Source: Parabacteroides goldsteinii DSM 19448 = WAL 12034 (GTDB lineage: Bacteria > Bacteroidota > Bacteroidia > Bacteroidales > Tannerellaceae). From it: a DNA stretch of 64,000 nt. The stretch spans positions 870,859-934,858 of the forward strand of contig NZ_KQ033913.1 in the NCBI RefSeq assembly GCF_000969835.1. The letters run 5' to 3'. The notes under the pieces were generated by a model. That model saw only the letters and a program-made list of their open reading frames with translations, had not been told where the DNA came from and searched no databases. Made by a program: the position numbers and the translations under genes. Below, piece after piece: positions 18,767-26,907 of this stretch; position 1 is the first letter of the stretch, and every line of letters begins with the position of its first letter.

Positions 18767-19807
18767 ATGATTACCATTGTAATTTTGTATACAGAGCTAA
18801 TGCCTTATAATGTAATAGTTATAAAGGCGTTGGTCGATAGGGAATGCCATGTACATGTCGTATTGTCGGATTCAAACAAGAAGACACCTTATTTGCCTCC
18901 CCAGTTGGAAGGCGTCACGTATTACAACCGTTCTTCGTTTTGGGATCCCGACCATTTATTCCGCTTGGTAAAAAGGTTGGAACCTGATTTGATTTGGACT
19001 GCCGGTTGGATAGATCCCTTATATAACGAAGTGGCAGGCAAAGTTCGTAAGCAACTGCATATACCCGTAATAGCCAGCAGCGATACCCAATGGAGAGGGG
19101 GAATGCAATGGTTCAATGTCCTGGTATCCCGTTTTCGTCATCGCAGGTGGTTCAGCCATTTGTTTGTATCGGGCGAGCCGCAGGTTGCTTATGCACGTAA
19201 ATTGGGATTTCGCCAGGAACAGATTCTGATGCATAATTTATCGGCCGATGTGGAGTTATTCCATAACGTCGATTTGAAAATGCGGGAAAAAGAATATCCG
19301 CGTCGTTTAGTATTTATAGGTAGATTTTCGAAAGAAAAAGGCTTGGCGTATCTTTTGGAGGCCTGGAATACGATACCGGATCGTAAAAACTGGAAATTGG
19401 TATTGATAGGGAACGGACCGGATTATCCTAAACTGAAAGGATATCCGGATGTCGAAATAAAAGATTTTATGCCGCAGGAAGAATTGGCGGAAGAGCTGGA
19501 AAAGGCGGGTGCATTTATTTTACCTTCTGTTACCGAACCCTGGGCACTGGTGATACATGAAGCCGCTTGTGCCGGTTTACCGATACTGGCATCCGCTTGT
19601 TGCGGTGCCGTGAGTTGTTTTGTGAAAGACGGGGAAAACGGATTTTTGTTTAAGCCGGCGAATAAACGTTCTATTCGTAAAGCTATCGAACGTTTTATCC
19701 GTTTGCCGGAGTGGCAGTGGGTACAAATGGGGCGGAGAAGCAGGAAACTGTCAGAGAGGATTACACCGTCGAAAGTTGCCGATTGTATTTTAGCCGTATT
19801 GAAATGA
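18767..19807 (+). CDS. Family 4 glycosyltransferase
   Basis: 346 aa, GT-B fold. The C-terminal nucleotide-sugar half is recognisable (FIGRFSKEKGLAYLLEAW, then the E-x7-E type stretch SVTEPWALVIHEAACAGLPI). The N-terminal half is less conserved, as usual for the acceptor domain. It follows the GT2 gene after 3 nt and overlaps the polymerase gene by 4 nt. Retaining enzyme by family; sugar unknown. Confidence 0.9.
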   Translation: MITIVILYTELMPYNVIVIKALVDRECHVHVVLSDSNKKTPYLPPQLEGVTYYNRSSFWDPDHLFRLVKRLEPDLIWTAGWIDPLYNEVAGKVRKQLHIPVIASSDTQWRGGMQWFNVLVSRFRHRRWFSHLFVSGEPQVAYARKLGFRQEQILMHNLSADVELFHNVDLKMREKEYPRRLVFIGRFSKEKGLAYLLEAWNTIPDRKNWKLVLIGNGPDYPKLKGYPDVEIKDFMPQEELAEELEKAGAFILPSVTEPWALVIHEAACAGLPILASACCGAVSCFVKDGENGFLFKPANKRSIRKAIERFIRLPEWQWVQMGRRSRKLSERITPSKVADCILAVLK

Positions 19808-20985
19808 TGGTTGCCACGACGGATATTCTTTCCCGCATTGCATTGCCGGGTGTCCTTTTGTTGACACTGACAAAGGTCATACCTTATTTTTATCCTATTC
19901 CGGATAATGTATACTATGCTGTATTTTTAGTCCTTTTTATCTGGTTTGTTTTACGGGGAGGTTTGAAAATATCATACACTTACATACCTTTTCTGGTTGC
20001 CTTGTTTATCTCTATCTGGGTGAATGAGATTCCTGCTTATTTTAAAGTATGGTTTCGGGTTCTGGCTTTTTTATCTGTAGTCTTTGCTGTCGGCCCTTTC
20101 TTTATAAATCCGTATATGGTTACGTGGAGGCGTTTGCTTTTTGTATATGTGTTAGCGGTTATCCGGTGGATTGTGATAATCTCATTCTTTGCATGGGCAT
20201 TCAGGTTACCTTTTGTACATGGGTACAGTGGTTTCCGTGGATTGACAAATCAATCCATGCTGCTCGGTCCGTTAGCAGGTATTTCAATGGTATATAGTTT
20301 GTACCGTTTTTATTTGTCTTCCGGAATTTGTGAACGATATAAACAAATTGGAATTACGGTTATTTCATTCGCCGTACTATTACTGGCCGGTTCCCGTGCC
20401 GCATTGGCAAGTTCTGTTATGGCTGTTGCTTTTTTTTATAGCCGGATTTATCGTCATCGTGTGGAACGGTTGGCACGGCTCGTATTTATGCTGGCTATAT
20501 TAGCTGTATTGACAGCCGGTATTTGGTGGCCTTATACGGAAAGAATACGTTCTAAAATGGAAGGTGGTAAAATAGCAGGTAGTTTGACCCGTTCACGAGA
20601 TGATTTATGGGATGCCCGTATGACCGAATTTAAGGGATTTCCCATCTTTGGAGTCGGATTTGCTACCGTAAAGCCTGACTACGCAAAGACAAACAAAGTA
20701 AATCTGGAGACCGGGACTATTGAACCGGGGAGCAGTTGGTTATTTCTGCTGTCTTCAATGGGGATAACGGGTTTCCTGGCTTTTTTTATTCCGTATCTGT
20801 CTTTTATGTACCGGATGTTCCAAAGGGAATCGGTCGGTATAAATGGCTATTTTTTGGGTTCTCTGTTGTTTTTGTTCTTTTTTCACCTGTTTTTTGAAGG
20901 GTATGTAGTGTCTTCGGGGGCCTACTTATGTTTTTTTCTGTGGCTGTTGTTGTCGGAGTGTAATAAAGTAATTAATGTAAAATAA
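19804..20985 (+). CDS. O-antigen/capsule polymerase, Wzy-like
   Basis: 393 aa from ATG 19804, which overlaps the GT4 stop as ATGA; an earlier in-frame start at 19711 would overlap 97 bp and is unlikely. At least ten hydrophobic segments with a large loop near the C-terminal third (about residues 255-310), as in O-antigen ligase/Wzy proteins. Expected to polymerise repeat units at the periplasmic face of the inner membrane. Sequence conservation in this family is low, so the call rests on topology and context. A weak hairpin pair is visible at about 20216-20255. Confidence 0.82.
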   Translation: MMVATTDILSRIALPGVLLLTLTKVIPYFYPIPDNVYYAVFLVLFIWFVLRGGLKISYTYIPFLVALFISIWVNEIPAYFKVWFRVLAFLSVVFAVGPFFINPYMVTWRRLLFVYVLAVIRWIVIISFFAWAFRLPFVHGYSGFRGLTNQSMLLGPLAGISMVYSLYRFYLSSGICERYKQIGITVISFAVLLLAGSRAALASSVMAVAFFYSRIYRHRVERLARLVFMLAILAVLTAGIWWPYTERIRSKMEGGKIAGSLTRSRDDLWDARMTEFKGFPIFGVGFATVKPDYAKTNKVNLETGTIEPGSSWLFLLSSMGITGFLAFFIPYLSFMYRMFQRESVGINGYFLGSLLFLFFFHLFFEGYVVSSGAYLCFFLWLLLSECNKVINVK

Positions 20986-20994
20986 TTGTTCGAT

Positions 20995-22716
20995 ATGATA
21001 CAAATCATACCTTCGGAGTTGAAACGTTTGTATAAAGTATTGCCTCGTTTATACAGGTTACGGTTGTTGAAGGTCGGTATTTCTGTTTTTATTATGGCGG
21101 TTTTGGATTTGGTGGGGACCGGCGTTTTATTACCTGTTTTATTGCTGGTGCTTAATGAGAATATCATCCTGGAAAATCGCCATATGGCCTTATTTTACAG
21201 TTGGATGGGATTTGACAGTATCCGGTCGTTTGTATTTTTTATCTGTATAGTAGTATTGCTTTTTTCAATTATACGTGTTTGTCTGTCTGCCTGGTTGCAG
21301 TATAAACAGAACAAACGGTTATTTTATATATCCAGTTATTTGTCCCTTCAGCTTTATCAGAATTATTATTCACGGGGGTATTTATTCATCAAGCAAAACA
21401 ACAGCCATAAGTTGATTAATCAGGTCAACAGTGTAGCCGGTAATTTAATACAAGGTTATTTTGTACCTTATGCCCAATTACTTTGTGAGTTTTTTGTTAC
21501 AACCTCTATTCTGGTCGGATTGATTACATTCAATATCTATGTATTTTTACTGGTCGTTTTCACATTTGTCCCTATTACATGGACCTATTATCGTTTTTCC
21601 CGTTCCCGGATAAAAGAATACGGGAAACAGTTGAATCTGTTGAATCCCCAGAGGGGCAAATTATTACAACAGACATTTATCGGGTTTACGGATATGGAAA
21701 TGAATAATACTTTTTCCAACAGCTTTTCGCGATTCACGGCCCTGTTGAAAAAACAAAACAGTTTGACTGTCCGTAATTTTATTTTGACTAATTCTTTACA
21801 AAAAGTATTGGAGGTGGCTATTGTGTCTTCGGTGGTGGTGTTGATTATTGCAACACAGTTATTTAAACTTCCATCCATAGGGCTGATAGTCGGTATATTT
21901 GCCATCGCCGTTTACCGGGTGTTACCGGGTATTATAAAAGGTACGGGATATATTTTTCAGATGCGGGGTAATTCGTTTGCGTTGAACCTGTTATCCGATC
22001 TTGAGTCCGGGCAGGTTACACAGGTCATAACGGAACAGGTTCCGATCGAGTTCGGGCATTCGATAACAATCCGGGATATTTGTTTTTCTTATGATGGAAA
22101 AGCTCCCATATTCGATCATTATAATCTGGAGATACATAAAGGCGATTTTATTGGTTTCCGGGGAGAGTCCGGTTCGGGTAAATCGACTTTGTTTCATTTG
22201 ATACTGGGGTTTTTGCAACCGGATTCGGGAGGAGTTTATGTGGATGATGCTCTTTTGTCTGCCGATAAACTGACCTCCTGGCGGAGCCGCATCGGCTATG
22301 TGTCGCAACAATTGTTTATGGTGGAAGGTACGTTACTCGATAATATCGTAATGGGGTATAATAGTGAACATCCGGATATGGACCGGATCGACCGGGTTCT
22401 CCGTCTGGCTTCGCTGAATCATTTTGTCGGTTCTCTGCCCAAAGGTGTTTATACACCGGTGGGGGAAGGCGGAAGCCTGTTGTCGGGAGGTCAGCGCCAA
22501 CGGTTGGGGATTGCCCGGGCTTTATACAAGGAAGCAGAGATTCTGATGTTCGACGAAGCGACTTCTTCTCTGGACGAGACAACGGAGCATGCGATCAACG
22601 ACTCTATTATCCGGCTTTCTGAGGAATGTCCGGGATTGACGTTACTGGTTATTTCCCATCGTCCGGAATCGTTATCTGTTTGTCGCCGGATCGTGGATAT
22701 ATGTAATATACAATAA
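20995..22716 (+). CDS. ABC transporter, PglK/MsbA-like exporter (fused permease and ATPase)
   Basis: 573 aa from ATG 20995 (TTG 20986 possible). Six membrane segments in the first 310 residues, then an ATPase domain with Walker A GESGSGKST, signature LLSGGQRQR and Walker B ILMFDEATSSLDE. This is a half-transporter that would dimerise. In a Wzy-type locus without an obvious Wzx flippase, it is a good candidate for flipping the undecaprenyl-linked unit, as PglK does. That role is inferred from context. Last gene of the first glycan block. Confidence 0.9.
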   Translation: MIQIIPSELKRLYKVLPRLYRLRLLKVGISVFIMAVLDLVGTGVLLPVLLLVLNENIILENRHMALFYSWMGFDSIRSFVFFICIVVLLFSIIRVCLSAWLQYKQNKRLFYISSYLSLQLYQNYYSRGYLFIKQNNSHKLINQVNSVAGNLIQGYFVPYAQLLCEFFVTTSILVGLITFNIYVFLLVVFTFVPITWTYYRFSRSRIKEYGKQLNLLNPQRGKLLQQTFIGFTDMEMNNTFSNSFSRFTALLKKQNSLTVRNFILTNSLQKVLEVAIVSSVVVLIIATQLFKLPSIGLIVGIFAIAVYRVLPGIIKGTGYIFQMRGNSFALNLLSDLESGQVTQVITEQVPIEFGHSITIRDICFSYDGKAPIFDHYNLEIHKGDFIGFRGESGSGKSTLFHLILGFLQPDSGGVYVDDALLSADKLTSWRSRIGYVSQQLFMVEGTLLDNIVMGYNSEHPDMDRIDRVLRLASLNHFVGSLPKGVYTPVGEGGSLLSGGQRQRLGIARALYKEAEILMFDEATSSLDETTEHAINDSIIRLSEECPGLTLLVISHRPESLSVCRRIVDICNIQ

Positions 22717-22738
22717 CAATGTATATTAACTTGGTATG

Positions 22739-22777
22739 TGATCCCGGGACAAGCCCGGGATGACAGGATAGTGACTT
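22739..22777 (+). repeat. Dispersed REP-like repeat, copy 1
   Basis: 39 bp, 34 of 39 identical to 56189-56227 in the same orientation. It contains a perfect hairpin: ATCCCGGG and CCCGGGAT around a 5-nt loop. Located just after the ABC transporter gene. It has no T tract, so it is not a classical terminator, but it may stabilise the 3' end. Confidence 0.75.
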
Positions 22778-22805
22778 CTGACACCTTCCCGCTAAAGGAA
22801 AAGGA

Positions 22806-23072
22806 TTATGCCAGCAATTTCAGCAAATACCCTCCCGTTGCACAGAGAATTAGTGCCGTACCCATTATTTTTTCGGGTGCAGGGAAGGTTTCCCTGATAT
22901 TGAGAGTATCGCCCCGACCGCTGCCAGCGCCACTTCCGTATTCTGATGGCGGACAGCCAGGATGGCCAGTATCGTCAACCACAGGTTGACCGGGTTTGTG
23001 TTTCCCTTTGGCCCGAAAAATCAAACGGGCGATCGTAGTCAGGAAACCGAGGATAGCTTCAAGATATTTCAT
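22806..23072 (-). CDS. Small membrane protein next to glucosaminidase
   Basis: 88 aa. Hydrophobic segments at both ends (about 4-19 and 69-88) flank a Gly/Pro-rich polar middle. Unrecognised by sequence. It lies downstream of the glucosaminidase and HU-like genes on the minus strand; in Bacteroides, a tiny membrane protein often accompanies such cell-wall hydrolase genes, so a holin-like or anchoring role is possible but unproven. A coding signal this short is less certain than its neighbours. Confidence 0.5.
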   Translation of the reverse strand: MKYLEAILGFLTTIARLIFRAKGKHKPGQPVVDDTGHPGCPPSEYGSGAGSGRGDTLNIRETFPAPEKIMGTALILCATGGYLLKLLA

Positions 23073-23086
23073 AGGAATAATTTTAA

Positions 23087-23120
23087 TGTGTCAATATGCC
23101 AATATGCAAATGTGCCAATT
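23087..23120. repeat. Short degenerate repeats (TGCCAAT-type)
   Basis: Several imperfect copies of a CAATATGCC / TGTGCCAAT unit between the two minus-strand genes. The same units recur at 24055-24077 in front of the HU-like gene. Simple intergenic repeats; function unknown. Confidence 0.5.
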
Positions 23121-23130
23121 GAGCGGTTAT

Positions 23131-23577
23131 TTATTTCATATAGTTGCAAATCGTAATCAGCAGTTTTCGGTAGGCTTCGCGGTTGTCGCCGTTTTGTTCG
23201 CTGATGTAGCGGCTGTAGGCGATTTCCTTGGCATAAGCCTCGGGATAAATGCTGATGGCAGCAGCCGTCGGATAGACTGTACGGATCAACCGGGCAAAAT
23301 CAAAGAAACTTTGTTGATCCGATTCGTATATACGAAATTGCAGATGAGAGATTCCTCCGTCCTCTATTTTGAGCGTTTTCGCTCCTTTCCAGTAGAGGGT
23401 AGATTGTCCGTATCCGGTAAGTCCGAAATAGTTGTGGTATGTCCGGCAAAGAACACTTTCACCCCAACCGCTTTCGATGGCCGCTTGTGCCAGTATGATA
23501 TCCGGATTCAGCTTGAAATGTTCCCCGGCCGCCTGTGCAGCCGGAAGGAACTGTTTGAAGAATGCTTGCTTATCCAT
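23131..23577 (-). CDS. Glucosaminidase-domain protein (peptidoglycan hydrolase, Mannosyl-glycoprotein endo-GlcNAc-ase family)
   Basis: 148 aa, a bare catalytic domain. The motif AQAAIESGWGES carries the probable catalytic Glu, followed by NYFGLTG, both typical of the LYZ2/glucosaminidase family that cleaves the glycan strands of peptidoglycan. No signal peptide is seen, so export would need another route, such as the neighbouring small membrane protein. It is 2 nt downstream of the HU-like gene, so the two are one transcript. Confidence 0.85.
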   Translation of the reverse strand: MDKQAFFKQFLPAAQAAGEHFKLNPDIILAQAAIESGWGESVLCRTYHNYFGLTGYGQSTLYWKGAKTLKIEDGGISHLQFRIYESDQQSFFDFARLIRTVYPTAAAISIYPEAYAKEIAYSRYISEQNGDNREAYRKLLITICNYMK

Positions 23578-23579
23578 GC

Positions 23580-24035
23580 CTATTCGATTTCAGGACGATC
23601 TTCGGAACCGCTGCCGCCATTGTTGTTGGCATCGGGATCGATGATCGGTTTCAGCTCTTCAAATTTGGCATTTTTCTTGATATCGGCAAGCATAGTGCCC
23701 GATACGTATACGATGCGTGCATCGTTAAAGAGAGAGGTATTGAAATCATCTTTTGTGGCAGCCCCTTTGCTTCCTGCAACCATGCGGAAGTTTCCGAGGC
23801 GGCCCATACTGATGATATCGCCTTCTTCGAGGCGTTCCTGCATGACCGAAAGCAAGCCTTCGATCACCAGCATGACATCACCGATAAATGCGGTGCTTCG
23901 CATGGCGATCATGCTGCATAACTTTTCGAAACTGACTTTCTTCAATGCCCGGACCTGTGCATAATACAGTTCGGAACCTGCGGCAGCGTCTTTACGCATG
24001 TCGGGACGTTTTACGAGGTGATAATTTAAAGCCAT
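23580..24035 (-). CDS. HU-HIG family DNA-binding protein
   Basis: 151 aa from ATG 24035 (upstream start 24068 would add 11 residues and is less typical). The N-terminus MALNYHLVKRPDMRKDAAAG is characteristic of the Bacteroidales HU-like proteins with a C-terminal extension; an acidic/Asn-Gly-rich tail follows the core. Such genes are often found beside capsule loci and mobile cassettes. Expected to bend or coat DNA. First gene of a three-gene minus-strand unit in the middle of a plus-strand locus. Confidence 0.85.
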   Translation of the reverse strand: MALNYHLVKRPDMRKDAAAGSELYYAQVRALKKVSFEKLCSMIAMRSTAFIGDVMLVIEGLLSVMQERLEEGDIISMGRLGNFRMVAGSKGAATKDDFNTSLFNDARIVYVSGTMLADIKKNAKFEELKPIIDPDANNNGGSGSEDRPEIE

Positions 24036-24054
24036 GGGAAATAATTTTTTAATT

Positions 24055-24077
24055 TGACAATGTGCCAATATGCCAAT
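24055..24077. repeat. Short degenerate repeats before the HU-like gene
   Basis: ACAATGTGCCAATATGCC units related to those at 23087-23120. They sit in the leader of the minus-strand HU-like gene. Confidence 0.45.
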
Positions 24078-24314
24078 GGAAATGCTCCGAAAGCTATTGA
24101 CGGTTAACTGGTTGGTTATCGATAACAGTTCAAAGGTACGACGGTGGGAGAGTGTCGTTTCCGGTTAACTCCGGTTGTGTACGGTTATGTATGGATAAAG
24201 GCTGATATGTCTGGCTATAAAATGATTTTAGTTGGAATATATAGAGGTAAATGCTTGTTTTTCTGTTGTTTATTTTGTAAATTTAAAGCATAAACCAATT
24301 AGAAACAGCAGGAT

Positions 24315-24557
24315 ATGAATAAGGAAACGGAACAACCGGAAGCACATGTAAAAGTACGTAGTTACGGACTAACAGAGTTGGGTTTGTTATATAACCCGTC
24401 CTTGCAGCCCGATTCGGCAGCGAAAGCTATCAAGCGTTGGATTGCCTTCAACAAGGACCTGACAACCGCCTTGCAGCAATCCGGCTGGCGCAAAGGCCAG
24501 CGCAAGTTTACACCTTTGCAGACGCAACAGATATTCAGGTTTCTGGGAGAGCCTTGA
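24315..24557 (+). CDS. DUF4248 protein
   Basis: 80 aa. Recognised as the DUF4248 family from the SYGLTELGLLYNP opening and the AIKRWIAFN centre; the tail KFTPLQTQQIFRFLGEP is also typical. It has a helix-turn-helix-like look (helix, turn, RW-containing helix), so DNA binding is plausible, but this is inference. In Bacteroides these genes are commonly neighbours of HU-like and cell-wall hydrolase genes, exactly as here, and diverge from them. Confidence 0.8.
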   Translation: MNKETEQPEAHVKVRSYGLTELGLLYNPSLQPDSAAKAIKRWIAFNKDLTTALQQSGWRKGQRKFTPLQTQQIFRFLGEP

Positions 24558-24558
24558 G

Positions 24559-24591
24559 AATTGAAAATTAGGAATTGAAAATTGAAAATTA
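24559..24591. repeat. GAATTGAAAATT tandem repeats
   Basis: Three imperfect copies of (GA)ATTGAAAATTA directly after the DUF4248 stop codon. Simple intergenic repeat of a type common in Bacteroidales. Confidence 0.55.
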
Positions 24592-24615
24592 GACAGTACG
24601 TACGGTATAATTATT

Positions 24616-24623
24616 TATCTTTG
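24616..24623 (+). promoter_or_regulatory. -7 element before the AAA-ATPase gene
   Basis: TATCTTTG, exact to TAnnTTTG, 49 nt before the ATG. No clear -33. It suggests this gene is expressed independently of the capsule promoter. Confidence 0.5.
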
Positions 24624-24672
24624 TGTGATAGTTGCCGATAATGACAAGTAATAATTAGGAAATAGTTTCGAT

Positions 24673-26238
24673 ATGAATACGAAAACCAGAAAACTTCCGG
24701 TCGGGATACAGAGCTTCGAAAAGGTTCGTGAAGGAGATTTTGTATATGTAGACAAAACCGATTTGTTATATCGATTGGTTCAGTCCGGTAATCCCTATTT
24801 TTTAAGCCGTCCGCGGCGTTTTGGTAAAAGTTTGTTTCTTTCGACATTAGAAGCCTATTTTCAAGGTAAAAAGCATCTGTTTAAAGGTTTAGCGGTTGAA
24901 AAACTGGAACAGGACTGGAAAATATATCCGGTATTGCATCTGGATCTGAATGCTGAAAAATATGATTCTCCTAAAGCTCTTGAAGCTATTCTGAGTTCTC
25001 ATCTTACACGGTGGGAAGATTTATACGGGAAAGGAAAAGATGAACAAACCCTTTCCACCCGCTTTGCCGGTATTATTCGCCGTGCAGAAGAAAAAACAGG
25101 TATGCAGGTTGTCATATTGGTAGATGAATACGATAAACCATTATTACAAGCATTAGGTAATGAGACTTTGACGATAGAATATCGTAATACATTGAAAGCT
25201 TTTTATGGCGTTCTTAAAAGTCTGGATGGCCACCTGAAATTTGTCTTTCTTACAGGAGTAACCAAGTTTGCGCATGTAAGCGTATTCAGTGATTTGAATC
25301 AATTGGTAGATATCAGTATGAATTCGGATTATGCGGCTATCTGCGGAATAACATCCGAGGAATTGCGTTCGAATTTTATACCGGAACTAGAGGTCCTTAG
25401 TCTTGAAATGAATTTTGCATTGGATGAGACTATCCATCAGATGAAGCTTAAATATGACGGTTATCATTTCCGGGAAGAAACTCCAGGCATATTTAATCCG
25501 TTCAGTGTCTTAAATTGTTTACATACGCGTCGTTTTGATAATTACTGGTTTCAAACAGGAACTCCTACTTTTCTGGTTGAATTATTGAAAAAGAGTGATT
25601 ATGATTTGCGGTTGCTTTTGGAAGGTGTGGAAATGCGTGCTTCTGCTTTTTCGGAATATCGTATGGAGGCGAATAATCCAATACCGCTACTCTATCAAAG
25701 CGGTTATCTGACAATCAAAGGATATGATAAAGAGTTTGCTTTATATACATTGGCTTTCCCGAACGAAGAAGTAAAATATGGCTTCGTCGATTTTATTACC
25801 CCTTTTTATACTGCAGTCACTGAAGATGAAAACGGTTTTTACATCGGTAAGTTCGTTCGCGAACTGCGTGCAGGAAATGTAGATGCGTTTATGAACAGGT
25901 TGAAAGCCTTTTTTGCAGATTTTCCTTATGAGTTGAATGAAAAAACAGAACGTCATTACCAAGTTGTTTTTTATCTTGTATTCAAACTGATGGGGCAGTT
26001 TTGCGATGCTGAAGTTCATAGTGCCCGTGGCCGTGCCGATGCTGTTGTAAAAACCAGTGATTACATCTATGTATTTGAGTTTAAACTGAACGGGACTACA
26101 GAAGAAGCTCTGCAGCAGATTGATGATAAAGGTTACCTGATTCCTTATCAGGCAGATGGGCGCCGGTTAGTAAAAGTCGGTGCTTCTTTTAGTGCGGATG
26201 AACGGAATATTGCAGGCTGGGAAGTGATTTTTAATTAA
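24673..26238 (+). CDS. AAA-ATPase-like protein with PD-(D/E)XK nuclease-like C-terminus
   Basis: 521 aa. The N-terminal FVYVDKTDLLYRLVQ and a P-loop-like RPRRFGKS are typical of the AAA-ATPase_like (DUF1703) family. The C-terminus carries GRADAVV and FEFKLNG, the D and E-x-K of the PDDEXK_9 domain. These proteins are abundant in Bacteroidetes, often in many copies and near mobile or variable loci. Their role is not established. It appears intact; a decayed stretch follows. It probably has its own promoter at 24616-24623. Confidence 0.88.
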   Translation: MNTKTRKLPVGIQSFEKVREGDFVYVDKTDLLYRLVQSGNPYFLSRPRRFGKSLFLSTLEAYFQGKKHLFKGLAVEKLEQDWKIYPVLHLDLNAEKYDSPKALEAILSSHLTRWEDLYGKGKDEQTLSTRFAGIIRRAEEKTGMQVVILVDEYDKPLLQALGNETLTIEYRNTLKAFYGVLKSLDGHLKFVFLTGVTKFAHVSVFSDLNQLVDISMNSDYAAICGITSEELRSNFIPELEVLSLEMNFALDETIHQMKLKYDGYHFREETPGIFNPFSVLNCLHTRRFDNYWFQTGTPTFLVELLKKSDYDLRLLLEGVEMRASAFSEYRMEANNPIPLLYQSGYLTIKGYDKEFALYTLAFPNEEVKYGFVDFITPFYTAVTEDENGFYIGKFVRELRAGNVDAFMNRLKAFFADFPYELNEKTERHYQVVFYLVFKLMGQFCDAEVHSARGRADAVVKTSDYIYVFEFKLNGTTEEALQQIDDKGYLIPYQADGRRLVKVGASFSADERNIAGWEVIFN

Positions 26239-26907
26239 CGATGAATTTTTTAAACAGAAGAAAGATATGGCAAAGAAAATACCTTACGGATTGACAGAGT
26301 ATGTGTTACTCATGACAGACATAAATATGCATCCGATGAAAAGGTAAAGAGCAGTACAGGTAACACCCGTCTGCGTCTCCTTGCCGCAGTTTACAGAGGC
26401 TGGCAACCGGTAGCAATGCAGGATTTGAGTGATGTTGATACATTCCTTATTCTAGTCCAAAGGTCAGAGAATTACAATCGTATTTAGAATGCATGATGTT
26501 TTTGTCGAAAATTACAACCAGTTGCTATAAACAAACACTCATATCTGATAAATCTTGAACCAAACCTTACCTCTGATTATATCAACGGAACAATCAATAT
26601 GAAATCGTTCAAAAAACCGTATAAGGACTACCGCTGTTTTATGGCTGGTATTCTATCGGCTTTTAGTGCCTGGATGTAATCTTTGAATCTAATAATAGAA
26701 TTAATAATCAATGGAAGAAATATTTAAATGTACCTATTCTCTTTGCCCTCCCGGCAAAGAGAATAGGTTAACGTATCCGGCTTGTTGCGTGTAAAAAATG
26801 ATGCCGGGTTCTTGTCGGATTGTATTGAATCCTGTATCGAGCTGTTGAAAGAAACGGTTCGTAATATATCGAAAAGAGATAATTAGTATTAAAATTTTAC
26901 ATAAATC
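26239..26907 (+). pseudogene. Gene-free stretch, possible decayed reading frames
   Basis: About 670 bp with no open frame. An ATG at 26268 opens a short frame starting MAKKIPYGLTEY that ends after about 25 codons; this start resembles the N-terminus of the AAA-ATPase_like family, so part of a second, degenerate copy is possible. Further fragments can be read around 26590-26680 (KSFKKPYKDYRCFMAGI) but with stops. A perfect hairpin lies at 26732-26768. Pseudogene status is a weak inference. Confidence 0.3.
26732..26768. repeat. Perfect 16-bp hairpin in intergenic DNA
   Basis: Arms 26732-26747 and 26753-26768 pair without mismatch around a 5-nt loop. There is no T tract on either side, so it is not a standard terminator. 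It lies between decayed DNA and the OmpA-like lipoprotein gene. Confidence 0.7.

Noticed and set aside
20214..20262. Small hairpin pair in the Wzy-like gene
   Set aside because: Stems of 5 and 8 bp with 4-nt loops are weak compared with those in the decorating genes and could arise by chance.
22996..23964. Open frame of 322 codons on the plus strand
   Set aside because: It runs antisense over the glucosaminidase and HU-like genes, which have clear family motifs. Its product has no recognisable domain.
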